A stretch of DNA of 24,099 nt. Origin: Candidatus Pacearchaeota archaeon (GTDB lineage Archaea; Nanobdellota; Nanobdellia; Pacearchaeales; GW2011-AR1). This document shows positions 13,080 through 22,300 of this stretch, one piece after another. Under the pieces are notes generated by a model that saw nothing but the letters and a program-made list of their open reading frames with translations, did no database searches and had not been told where the DNA came from. Both the position numbers and the translations under genes were made by a program. Position 1 is the stretch's first letter; each line of letters begins with the position of its first letter. The stretch spans positions 1 through 24,099 of the forward strand of contig NZDU01000023.1 of assembly GCA_002688875.1 (NCBI GenBank), in the 5' to 3' direction.

Positions 13080-13398
13080 TTTTCAATTTTTCTCCGATTA
13101 GTATTTTTGAAACTCTTCTTGAGTTTTTAGCTTGTTTTGATTTGTTGCAGACTTTGCATTTATATATTAGGACTTTTCTTGTTGTGGTTTTGGTTTTTCT
13201 TTTCCAGTTTTTTGGGGCTTTTCTTGAATATCTTCCTTTGTTTCCGTGTCCGGGCATGGCTCCTCTGGATTTTGATCTTGTTATGGAACCTCGTTTTAAT
13301 TCGCCTCGTTTGAAACCTGTGCTGACTAGGTCTATTTTTTGGTCTGTTCGTTGTTTGCAATATGGGCAAAATCTTGTTGTTGTTTTTGGTACTTTCAT
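13072..13398 (-). CDS. rpl44e: Ribosomal protein L44e (eL42)
   Basis: Large-subunit zinc ribosomal protein near the E site. It has 108 residues and the family start MKVPKTTTRFCPYC with zinc cysteines C11/C14, the basic centre RGAMPGHGNKGRYSRK, and the second pair C81/C84 (YKCKVCNK). It is the first gene of a minus-strand cluster with the 112-residue gene and rps3ae. A TATA-like CTATAAAC on the minus strand (about 13458-13465) predicts a start near 13438 and thus a leader of about 40 bases that contains palindromic repeat R3 just 5 bases before the ATG. Confidence 0.95.
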   Translation of the reverse strand: MKVPKTTTRFCPYCKQRTDQKIDLVSTGFKRGELKRGSITRSKSRGAMPGHGNKGRYSRKAPKNWKRKTKTTTRKVLIYKCKVCNKSKQAKNSRRVSKILIGEKLKNE

Positions 13399-13436
13399 GA
13401 TCCAGGAAACCCAGGTTTCCTAGATGCAACCTTCCT
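13399..13436 (-). repeat. Palindromic leader repeat, copy R3 (rpl44e leader)
   Basis: AGGAAACCCAGGTTTCCT (13404-13421) has perfect 8-base arms around a CA centre, followed on the plus strand by AGATGCAACCTTCCT (13422-13436). Relative to R1 and R4 each arm is longer by one matching base (A on the left, T on the right), a paired change that keeps the symmetry. It abuts the rpl44e ATG through GGATC on the minus strand. Confidence 0.88.
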
Positions 13437-13443
13437 GAGATTG

Positions 13444-13468
13444 CACCAGTTCCTGGTGTTTATAGAAT
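13444..13468 (-). promoter_or_regulatory. rpl44e promoter with inverted repeat between TATA and start
   Basis: On the minus strand a TATA-like CTATAAAC (about 13458-13465) is followed at once by CACCAG-GAA-CTGGTG (13444-13458), a perfect 6-base inverted repeat. The predicted transcription start is near 13438. The repeat sits where a repressor could block initiation. Element positions are visible; function is inferred. Confidence 0.5.
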
Positions 13469-13484
13469 TGTTGGGAGAGAAGTG

Positions 13485-13492
13485 TTTATAAA
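13485..13492 (+). promoter_or_regulatory. TATA box for the HTH gene at 13563
   Basis: TTTATAAA is centred at 13488.5, predicting a start near 13513-13515 and a leader of about 50 bases that contains repeat R4. This contrasts with the leaderless genes elsewhere in the window. Confidence 0.55.
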
Positions 13493-13524
13493 GTTTTTTG
13501 TTTTGATGGTGTCGAAGTAATAAT

Positions 13525-13556
13525 CTAGGAACCTAGGTTCCTAGATGCAACCTCCT
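13525..13556 (+). repeat. Palindromic leader repeat, copy R4 (HTH gene leader)
   Basis: CTAGGAACCTAGGTTCCTAG (13525-13544) is a perfect 20-base palindrome whose core is identical to R1, and AGATGCAACCTCCT follows (13543-13556). It lies in the predicted 5' leader of the HTH gene, 6 bases before its ATG. Confidence 0.9.
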
Positions 13557-13562
13557 GTAAAA

Positions 13563-13862
13563 ATGGAAGATAGAGTTAGGTTTGTTAAGGGGAATAAGTG
13601 GTTTTTGGATTTAGTTGTTAAAAGGTTGGGGGTGGTTTCTCTTCGGGGGTTGGTTGAGTTTAGTGGAGTGGGTTATAGTTCTTTGAAGAATTATTATAGT
13701 GGGAGGAGGTTGATTCCTGTTTCTTTGTTTGAGGATTTGGTTTATCTTAGTAAGTTGAGTGTTGATGAGATTGGGTTTGAGAGGGTTGGGGGGAATTGGG
13801 GGCAGGTTTTGGGTGGGGGGATTGGGAAGCGTGGAAAGATGAATGGGGAGAGAAAGAAATAA
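13563..13862 (+). CDS. Small helix-turn-helix DNA-binding protein
   Basis: A 99-residue basic protein. VVSLRGLVEFSGVGYSSLKN (about residues 24-43) fits an HTH with a recognition helix, and YYSGRRLIPVSLFEDLVYL continues in the manner of XRE-like domains. A C-terminal NWGQVLGGGIGKRG motif follows, a Trp-Gly-Gln...Gly-Gly turn that I associate with archaeal small regulators. The ATG at 13563 is preferred to one at 13545, which lies inside repeat R4. The leader carries the R4 palindrome, so the protein may bind that palindrome and regulate itself and the rpl44e and ndk genes that carry the same repeat. The HTH call is moderately sure; the regulatory link is a hypothesis. Confidence 0.75.
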   Translation: MEDRVRFVKGNKWFLDLVVKRLGVVSLRGLVEFSGVGYSSLKNYYSGRRLIPVSLFEDLVYLSKLSVDEIGFERVGGNWGQVLGGGIGKRGKMNGERKK

Positions 13863-13888
13863 AAGGTTGGTTTTGTGATTAGAATTAA

Positions 13889-13959
13889 GATCGCATAGTT
13901 TAGTGGCAAAATATGTCCTTGACGTGGACAAGTCCCAAGTTCGATTCTTGGTGCGATCA
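13889..13959 (+). tRNA. tRNA-Val (anticodon GAC)
   Basis: Folds as acceptor GATCGCA/TGCGATC, D-arm GTTT/AAAT, anticodon stem TGTCC/GGACA with loop TTGACGT, variable AGTC, T-arm CCAAG/CTTGG with loop TTCGATT, and discriminator A. No intron and no encoded CCA. The D-stem is weak (three A-T pairs and one G-T). A box near 13857-13865 (AAATAAAAG) lies about 28 bases upstream, partly inside the end of the HTH gene. Confidence 0.94.
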
Positions 13960-13975
13960 TATGGTTTGTATTCTC

Positions 13976-13996
13976 GTTTTCTGAAAACATTTAAAT
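13976..13996 (+). promoter_or_regulatory. Promoter of the winged-HTH/surface-protein cluster
   Basis: ATTTAAAT (13989-13996) is a self-complementary TATA box directly preceded by GTTTTC-T-GAAAAC (13976-13988), a perfect 6-base inverted repeat at the BRE position. The predicted start is near 14018, which leaves a leader of about 95 bases before the ATG at 14114. The inverted repeat could instead help end tRNA-Val transcription. Confidence 0.5.
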
Positions 13997-14003
13997 ACCT
14001 TTT

Positions 14004-14080
14004 ATTGCTTGTCAATATTGAATGTATTAGTATTAGTTAATACTGATATGTGATAATGTAAGTCGATATTGCTTATCAAT
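14004..14080 (+). promoter_or_regulatory. Candidate operator region of the winged-HTH gene
   Basis: Between the TATA box and the gene lie ATTGCTTGTCAAT (14004-14016) and ATTGCTTATCAAT (14068-14080), direct repeats with one mismatch. Midway is AGTATTA-GT-TAATACT (14029-14044), a perfect 7-base inverted repeat. The arrangement resembles binding sites for a dimeric regulator; the encoded winged-HTH protein is the obvious candidate. Confidence 0.5.
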
Positions 14081-14113
14081 AGAATTGATGGAGTTTAGAG
14101 GAAAAGAGGATAA

Positions 14114-14305
14114 ATGGAAGAGAATAGGGAAAAGATAGTGAATGAGTTGAAGAAAACGGGTAAGGGTTATACTGTGAGTGAGTTGTCTAAAAAGATGAAT
14201 TTAAGTAGACAGACGATTGCTAATTGTTTTGCGTTTTTTGAGGGTGCTGGTAAGGTTGATATAAGGAGGACTGGTATGGCTAAGATTTATTATTGGAAAG
14301 GTTAA
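14114..14305 (+). CDS. Small winged helix-turn-helix regulator
   Basis: A 63-residue protein that is essentially one winged-HTH domain. Helix 1 is ENREKIVNELKKTGKGY, the HTH is TVSELSKKMNLSRQTIANCF with recognition helix SRQTIANCFAFFEGAG, and the wing is KVDIRRTGMAKIYYWKG. It resembles MarR/ArsR-type or Lrp-type N-terminal domains with no sensor domain. A GAGG motif 4 bases before the ATG fits a leadered, Shine-Dalgarno-type start, unlike most genes here. Only 1 base separates its stop from the next ATG, so it heads the operon encoding the two large surface proteins. The upstream region contains repeated sequence suited to autoregulation. Confidence 0.8.
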   Translation: MEENREKIVNELKKTGKGYTVSELSKKMNLSRQTIANCFAFFEGAGKVDIRRTGMAKIYYWKG

Positions 14306-14306
14306 A

Positions 14307-16298
14307 ATGGTGTTGGATGATGTTTTAAATAGGAAAGGAAATAAGAATGAATGTGAGGGAAAGAGGATGATGGATAGTTGTAATGAGGATAAGAATTGGA
14401 GTAAGAACAATAATGAGAATAAGAATAGGAATAAGAAGGGGCAGGTGACTGTTTTTGTTGTATTGGCTGTTGTGATAATTGCGTTGGTTGTTTTGTTTTT
14501 TATGTTTCGGGGGAGTTTGGGATTTGATGGGGTTCCTAAGGAGTTTCAGAATGTTTATGATTTTTATTTGAGTTGTATTGATGTAGAGACTAAGTTGGGT
14601 GCTGGTTTGTTGGGGCAACAGGCGGGGTATATTGAGGGTCCGGAGTTTGAGCCTGGGAGTGTGTATATGCCGTTTTCTTCGCAGTTGGATTTTTTGGGTA
14701 ATCCGGTTCCTTATTGGTATTATGTTTCTGGGAATGGGTTGCAGAAAGAGCAGATGCCCGAGAAAGAAGATATGGAGATGCAGTTAGATATTTTTTTAGA
14801 GGAGCAGTTGGCTGGATGTGATTTTTCTAGTTTTGTCGATGATGGTTATGTGATTGAGGTTGGTAGAGAGGTTGGAGTTGAGACGAAGATAAAAAGAAGT
14901 GAGATTGAGGTTAATGTTTTGCAGGATTTGAATATTTATTTTGGAGAGGATAGTTGGAGTGGTGAGAAGCATAGCAAAGATGTTAATAGTAATTTGGGCA
15001 AGTTTTATGAATTGGCTAGGAAGACTTTTGAGGATTTTAAGGAGAGTATGTTTTTGGAAGAGTATGGAGTTGATGTGTTGAGGTTGAATGCGCCGGTGGA
15101 TGGGACTGAGATAAGTTGTAGTCCGTTGATATGGTCGTTGGGAGATGTTGCGGAGAATCTTACTAGAGGATTGGAGGCGAATATTGGGTTTATTAAACTT
15201 GAAGGAGATTATTATGAATTGAGTGAAGAGGAGAATAAATATTTTGTTCATGATATTGGCGAGAAGGTGGATGCTAATGTGCAGTTTTTGTATTTGAGGG
15301 AATGGCCTATGAAGGTTCAGGTTTGGCCTAGCGAGAATGGTTTTTTGAAGGCGGAGCCGGTTGGGAATCAGGAAGGGATGGGGATGTTAGGGTTTTGTTA
15401 TGTGCCTTATCATTTTGTTTATGATCTTGCTTATCCAGTTATGATTCAGTATTATTATAATGATGAGCTATTTCAGTTCCCGGTTGTGGTTTATATTAAT
15501 AAAAATAATCCTAGAGAGCCGGTTGAGGGAGAGGCTCGGGTTAATCCTGTTCCAGAATTGTGTTTGAGGAAAAATACTGAAGTTAGGGTTAATACTTATA
15601 ATGTTAATCTTGAGGCGATTGAGGCTGATCTTAGCTATAAGTGTTTTGATACTCAATGCGATATTGGAAGAAGTTTCTTGAAAGATAATGAGGCTGTGTT
15701 TATTGGGGATTTCCCTCAGTGTGTTAATGGATATGTTGTTGCTAAAAGTGAAGGTTATGAAACTGAGAAGGTTATTTTTAGTACGGTTAATGGAGGTGAT
15801 TTGGATATTTATTTGAAGAAGAGTTATAAGTTGGATTTGGAAGTTCTTCGTGGGAATTTTGATTTGGACGATGGGGATTCGGCTATAGTTACTTTTAAGA
15901 AAGATGGGTTTAGTAAGACGGTTAGTTATCCGGATCAGAATGAAATTGAGTTGAGTGAAGGGCAGTATGAGGTTAAGGCGATAATTTATTCTGATGCTTC
16001 GATAAATTTGGAGGGAAGTGTGAGTGAGAATTGTGTGGACATACCGGTTTCTGGTTTGTTTGGTTTGTTGGGTAGAAGTGAGGAGAAGTGTTTTGATATA
16101 AGTATTCCGAGTCAGAGGATTGATCGTGCTGTTTCGGGAGGGGGAACGCAGAATTATTATTTTAGTGAAAGTGAGTTGGAAGGTTCTCGAAGAATTGTTG
16201 TTGAAGGGGTTAATTTTGGGATGCCAGGTAAGATTGAAGATATTCAAGTAAATTTTAACAATGTTGATGTTGCGGGGTTGGGGATAAATTTGGAGTGA
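14307..16298 (+). CDS. Large pilin-like surface protein with class III signal
   Basis: A 663-residue protein of unknown function. The N-terminus is a long, polar Asn/Lys-rich leader (1-45) ending in KKGQVTVFVVLAVVIIALVV (43-62). This is the archaeal class III (type IV pilin) pattern, with a basic pair and Gly, likely cut before Gln46 by a prepilin peptidase, followed by a hydrophobic helix that in pilins forms the filament core. The rest (about 70-663) is a large extracellular region with scattered cysteines (for example CFDTQC) and beta-rich repeats toward the end. It is far larger than normal pilins (100-200 residues), so it may be a tip or anchor protein. GGAAAGG 5 bases before the ATG supports this start. 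Its stop is 11 bases before the giant gene. Confidence 0.85.
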   Translation: MVLDDVLNRKGNKNECEGKRMMDSCNEDKNWSKNNNENKNRNKKGQVTVFVVLAVVIIALVVLFFMFRGSLGFDGVPKEFQNVYDFYLSCIDVETKLGAGLLGQQAGYIEGPEFEPGSVYMPFSSQLDFLGNPVPYWYYVSGNGLQKEQMPEKEDMEMQLDIFLEEQLAGCDFSSFVDDGYVIEVGREVGVETKIKRSEIEVNVLQDLNIYFGEDSWSGEKHSKDVNSNLGKFYELARKTFEDFKESMFLEEYGVDVLRLNAPVDGTEISCSPLIWSLGDVAENLTRGLEANIGFIKLEGDYYELSEEENKYFVHDIGEKVDANVQFLYLREWPMKVQVWPSENGFLKAEPVGNQEGMGMLGFCYVPYHFVYDLAYPVMIQYYYNDELFQFPVVVYINKNNPREPVEGEARVNPVPELCLRKNTEVRVNTYNVNLEAIEADLSYKCFDTQCDIGRSFLKDNEAVFIGDFPQCVNGYVVAKSEGYETEKVIFSTVNGGDLDIYLKKSYKLDLEVLRGNFDLDDGDSAIVTFKKDGFSKTVSYPDQNEIELSEGQYEVKAIIYSDASINLEGSVSENCVDIPVSGLFGLLGRSEEKCFDISIPSQRIDRAVSGGGTQNYYFSESELEGSRRIVVEGVNFGMPGKIEDIQVNFNNVDVAGLGINLE

Positions 16299-16309
16299 TG
16301 AAATAAAAA

Positions 16310-19300
16310 ATGAGAATGAATAAAAAATTTGGAATGTTGTTTGTGTTTGTTTTGTTAGTTGGGGTTGGGATGGTTTTGGGGCAGTCTACTTATTCTGGAG
16401 GTTATGGTGGGTACGATCGGTCTAGTAATTATAATCCTTGGGGATTTCAATCTTCAGGTTCTAATTATAATTCAAATTCTCCTTATTCTAGTAATAGTTT
16501 TTATGATGGGAATCGGAATACTAATGCTAATAATCCTAGCAATAATCCTCTTCAGAGATCGGATAGGGATTTGAGAAATGATCCGTTTTATAATAATAAT
16601 CGGCAAGGGAATGATCCTTATAATAATCGGTTTTCTTCGAATTATAATAGTCAGTATCCGGATTATTATAATCGGCAGGGGAATGGGTATAATACTTTTG
16701 GAGGTAGTTCGTTGGGTAATTCTTATAATCCGCAGTTTGGTGCTCCTAGGTATTCGGGGTTTCAGTATAATAATCCTGCGCAGTATTGGAGTGGGTATGG
16801 GAGTAGTCAGTGTATTGCGGGACAGGATTTGATTTTGCAGATTGCGCCTGGAGGGTGTTCGCCGCCGGTTGTTAGGAGTGATTTGTTGGAAGAGCAGAAT
16901 GTGCCTGTGTTTTGTAAAGTTTCGGCGGTTCAGGTTAATCCTTTGATTGATATTTCTAGGGTTAGGAGTTTGAGATTTAGTGGAGAGTATCCTGAGGGAA
17001 TTTCAGGGGTTAGTTATTATCCTGCTAGGGCTGCGATTGGTGGGAAGCAAGTTTTTAGTGAGAGTATTGTTGAGGATAATTTGGGGTATTTAGTTGTGGT
17101 GCTTTCTAGGCAGGCAAATGAAGAGACGATGCCTGATTTTTTGGCGGGGAATGTTACAGCGGTTGTGGATTATAGTAGTGAGGGTGCTTTTGGGATTGGG
17201 GATAGTAGTTTTTATTTGAATGAAATTAGTGATGGGGAATGGGCTAGAGATTATAGGGATTATGGTTTTTGGAATGGGAAGGGTTATGTTAGAGTTGAAA
17301 GTATAGATCAGAATGTTGTTAATGTTGCGATTTATAATGATTTTAATTCTATTGCGGGGAAGGTTAGTTTGAGAGAGGGGCAGACTTCTAGGGATGTTCA
17401 TTTGAATGGGTTTTATTGTGCGGCGGGTATGAGGGTTAAAGTTGAAAGGATTGGGTTTCCTGTTGATTCGGCTTTGTTGCAAGTGAATGATGAGCAGATA
17501 TGGGTTGCTAAGGGAGATAGGATTTTGAATAATCGATGTAGGGTTGTTGATTTGGAGAGTGATGGGGCTGGAGGTAAGGTAGAGGTTAGATGTAGTGGAG
17601 AGGATCCTTTGAAATTGAGTTTGGTTCCTGGGAAGGCGGTTTTGAGTTATGATGGAAATGAGTTTGTGGATGTTAAAATTGGTGGGAGGATTGGAGAGAA
17701 TACATTCTTGGCTTATATTGGGGAGGATGTTGATAATAAAAGATATTCGGTTTTAGTTAAGGATGGTTCTAGTAGTAGTGAGAGTGATTTTAGGGGTAAG
17801 GATGTTTCTAGTGTTGTTCGTGGGAGTATTGATGAAGGGATGAATGTTGAGAAGATTAAGAAAGAGTCTAAGAGAGCTATTGATAGGCATTATAAGCGGA
17901 AAGGATTGGATAGTGTGGAGGTTAGTGTGGTTGTCGAGGGTAAGGAAGGGTTTGGTGCTAAATTGGATGAGGTGAGTATAGCTAAGGATAGGGATTTTAG
18001 TGCTGATGGTTTGAGTGATAGAGAAGTTTTGGGTAAGGAGTATTATGATAGGGCAATTAGTGAGTATGAGCAGTTGGCTGAATTGTATCCTAATGAGAGG
18101 AGAGAGTTTGTGCAAGATGATAGTTATGCGGCTCTTGGGCTGTTGCATTCTGCGCAGATGTCTAGGAATTTTCATTTTGATGGGAAGGCCCATGAGTTTT
18201 ATACTCGGTTGATTAGAGAGTATCCTGATTCGAGCGCCGCGCAGTCTGCAAGAGTTGAGAATAGTAATTTGTTGAAATATGATACTAGTAATTCTGCGGG
18301 ATCGATAAGAGTTTTCGGGGTTCATTATTATGTTAACCTTTTGGATTTTAAGAAACCGGATAGTGGTTCGTTGAGTGCGGTGTTGGTGATCGATGGGGAG
18401 GAGAGGGTGATTGGGTTGAACGAGATATCTACGATAAATCGGGATAAGTTTGTTCATAATTTTAAGGTTACTCGGATAGATGAAAATTATGTTGATGTTG
18501 AATATGAGAAGAGTGGTGATAGTTTGGATAGGTCTGTTGTTAGAAGGAAGAGGCTTACGACTCAGAATAATCAGGAGGTTTTTGAGGGGATTAATGTTAG
18601 ATTGCAGAGGATTAATTTGAATAAGCAGGTTAAGTTGACTTTGTTGTCTGGGAATTATGGTTCTAGAACTGAGAGTAGTTTTAATTTTGGGATTGGGATT
18701 GAGAAGAGAGCTATTAAGATAAATCCGGAGTTGGCCAAGGATGCGATTGCTTCGAATTTGGATAGTATTAGGGATATTCAGAATATTAATGATAAGTTGG
18801 GGACGGTTGTTAGTGGTTTGAAGGGGGCGTGTTTTGCTACTTCGGCTATGTTGACTTTGAAGAGTACTTTGAGCGGAGGGGCTGATAGTTTGGCTCGAGG
18901 GATTTTGATGACTAATAGTGGAGGATGGAATGAGAAGTGTGAGCAGTTGGTTGATGATGGAGTTTATAGTACGGTGCATCAGTGTTTGTTGGATAAAAGT
19001 GGAGAGATTGATAAGGATGTGGGGATTTATGCGAATGAAGTTGAGAGGACGAATAATATAATTAGGGGATTGAATGAGAAGCATAAGGAAAAGGAAGGAG
19101 GGATTTTTGGAGATACAAGGGTTAATACAAATAAGGTTAAGGAGGAGTATAAGGGGATTTTTGAGAATTGGTGTAAAGGGCAGAGTGGAAGTGTTAGATT
19201 GCCGGGGAAGGATGAAGTTAATGTTAAACTTGGGGAGGGGGATGATAGTGTTTGTGGATGGGAGAGTTTGACTCATGAACAGAGAAGGGATATAATGACC

Positions 19301-22300
19301 TTGAGGAATTCTAAAAATGTTGGGGGGAGTGATGTTTTTGGAGAAGTGATGAATAGAGATTTGGGTAAGACTTTGCTTAATGCTAAGAATTTCCATGATG
19401 AAAATGAGGATAGGATTAAAAGTGATGAGATTGCTAAAGATCAGAATCTTGGGATAAAGACGACTGATCCGTTTGGAGATTCGGTTACTCCAGGATTTAT
19501 TAAGACTGTTACTACTAGTGATAGCGATCATAAGGTTTATGGTAATTTTAGTAAGGGTGATAAGTTAGTTAGAGTTTTTATTCCTAAGGAGAAGACGTTG
19601 AGTGGAGGGGATGTTTATAAGATTACAGATACTGCAGGTAATGAGGGTGTCTTGAGAGAGATTGGGGGGAAGCAGGTTATGGTTGAGATGGTTATTAGTA
19701 GTGGGGATAATTATTTTGTTCCGAAGCAGGATGGGAGGGTTTATCAGATTGATGGAAGGAAAGTGAGTAAGGAGGGTAGTGATGAGGTTAGGAGGTATAT
19801 GTCAAGAGTTGGGATGGATAAGATTAAGCAGTCGGATAAGAAGGCTTATGAGAATAGGATGAGGCATCCGGATAAACTTCGAGTTAGATATTTTGAACGT
19901 GCGCCGTATACTGGATTGCCTTCTGAAGTTCCGTTTGATATTGAGGATGGATGGTATGTTGAGATGACTTATGTTTTGAGTGGGTTTGGGAAGCCGTATG
20001 ATGAAAGTGGAAGAGTTACTAATTTTTATATTTGTAATGTTGGAGAGAATGGGATGATTGAATTTAAGCAGAGCGCGGATGATGTTTGTAGATTTTATAA
20101 TGTTGTTAATCCTGATGTTAGTTTTCCGGGGTTGAGTGGTAGTGAGAGTTTGAGGTTGGTTAATGAGGCTAGGCAGGCAATACAAGATGCGGCGAGGCAA
20201 CATGGGAAAGAGAGGGTTACGATTAATGGGCATGGTTTTGAAACGGGGAAGAGTTTTGGGGGGGAGGCTGGAAGGTGTACGGATTTTATGAGTGTAAGTG
20301 ATTGTACTTTGATGTTTAATGTTTGCGATCCAGTAATTTGTCCTGCATCGAGATGTGATTATGGTGGGAAGTATAGGGTGGATAATGTTATACAGTCTGG
20401 AATTGCTGGGAGTTTGTTGTTGTGTTTGCCGAATTATAAGGAAGGGGTTGGGGTTCCGATTTGTTTGAGTGGAGTGCATGCTGGTTTGGATAATTATGTT
20501 AGTATTTTGAATTCTACTGTTCAGTGTTTGAATGAGAGTATTGAAACTGGGAGGAATATAGGAATTTGTGATGAGATTAAGAGTATTTATCTTTGTGAGT
20601 TTTTTTGGAGGCAGGCGGCTCCGTTGACGCAGGTTGCGTTGCCGAGTTTGTTTGGAAGTGGAAGTCATGGAGGTGGGGAGTATCTGACTACTCAGACGGC
20701 TTGGGATAATACGCAATCTGCTATAACTTATTATAGGGATGTTTATGCGACTAATAGCTTTCAGGCTTTTGCGAATAGAAAGTCCGAATTAGCTGGGACT
20801 AATTATGGGGGGGCTAATATTTGTCAAGGGTTTGTTTCGGGGAACTTTGGGTTGGGAGGGGGGAGTTTTGTTAGTGCGTTATTAGAACCGGATAGTCCTA
20901 GCCAGTTTTCTGGATGGATTAGTGAGATACCGTTGAGTACGGCTACTGTTCCACCGACTTCGCATTATAAAGTGTATTATCATATTTTTGCTGGGAATGA
21001 TATTGGGGTTCAGTATTCTGTTTATCTGAAGGACTTGCCGAATTTTGCGGGAGTGAATAGTATCGGTTTCCAGAATGTTGATAGTGGATATATTAATAGG
21101 GGAAGTCAGGTTGATGAGGCTAGGGATTTTGTTGCGGCTTCTGGATTTAAGCAGTTGTGTATTAATGTTAATGGGAAGGAAGAGTGCGGGTTTGGGCAGG
21201 TTACTACGTCATATGCTATCAATAGTTTGACTGAAGGGTTTGTTGCTGAGCAGGCTAAACAGAAAGTTATTAGTGAGAAGAATTGTGTTGCGGGTACTCC
21301 GAATATTGGATCTTTGGTTACGCCGAATATTCAGTCGGGTGTTGAAGAGTTTTTGAATCCTCAGTTGTATAATCAAGGAATAATTCGGGTTTGCTCGAGT
21401 CAGAATCCGGGGATAAGTGTTTTGCCTAGCGGTGAGTATGATACGACGAATAGTAAATATAGTAAGTGGCAGGAGGTAGGTTATTGTGATGATCCTTTGA
21501 TTAAGTGTTGGATGGATACGGATAGTGTTCGTGAGGTTATTAGGGATGAGGGATTGGAGCAACAGGTTTTGGATAATGTGGATTTGAGTAGGATAAATAG
21601 TAAAGGGTTTTGGACTTATGAAGAGAGTAGAGGGAGTGGGGATTTGGCGGAGGATGGGATAAGGGATTTGGTGATTAGTGAGGAGGATGATAGAGTTTCT
21701 ATTGAAGATAAGATAAAAGAGATTGAGATGGTGTTGAGGGATTTGACTGATTTTGGGATAACTAATACGCATAGGGCTAGAGGGCATTATTTGCTTGGAA
21801 GGTTGTATACTAAGATTGCGGAGGAGTTGTGGAAGAAGAGATCTAGGGGAGAGAATATTGGGGATGATTTTAGTGTTTATGCGAGTGCGGATGAGGATTT
21901 TACTTATGAGGAATATTTGAAGGGGTATGGGGAGCTTCCTTTGGGGGATGGTAGTGAAGGGAGTTTTAAGGAGGATACTGGGATTGGGAATGAGGAGTTG
22001 GATGAGAGGTATTCTTCTGATTCTGAAGAGGATTTCTTGGCGGGAGAGAGTGAGATTGTTAATGAAGGTGGGGGGAGTTTTAAAGAGGATACAGGGATTG
22101 GGAATGATGAGTTGGATAGTTGGGAGGGTGTTGAAGGGAGGGGTGGTGGGAGTGGGGGTAAGATTGAGAGTGGTTATCATCTTGATGGAAATAAAATACT
22201 TGCAAAAGGGGGAGAGTATACTGAATATAAGATTAATCAAGGTTTGAAGAATGCTGATGGAAGTGTAAGATATCGGATTTATTATGATGAGCCTATTACT

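Noticed and set aside
11765..13556. CRISPR array made from the R repeats
   Set aside because: Copies are only four, in pairs more than 1.5 kb apart, with genes between them and no regular spacers or cas genes.
13545..13562. ATG at 13545 as the start of the HTH gene
   Set aside because: This ATG lies in the conserved flank of repeat R4 (AGATGCAACC), which occurs in the same form before ndk and rpl44e on the other strand, so it is part of the repeat and not a start codon.
17753..19531. 592-codon open frame on the minus strand inside the giant gene
   Set aside because: It is antisense to a protein with clear domains. It arises because the plus strand is extremely poor in C, which removes stop codons from the opposite frame. 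The translation is repetitive and unlike any protein. The same applies to 21209-22240, 19802-20716, 15468-16247 and 8193-8675.
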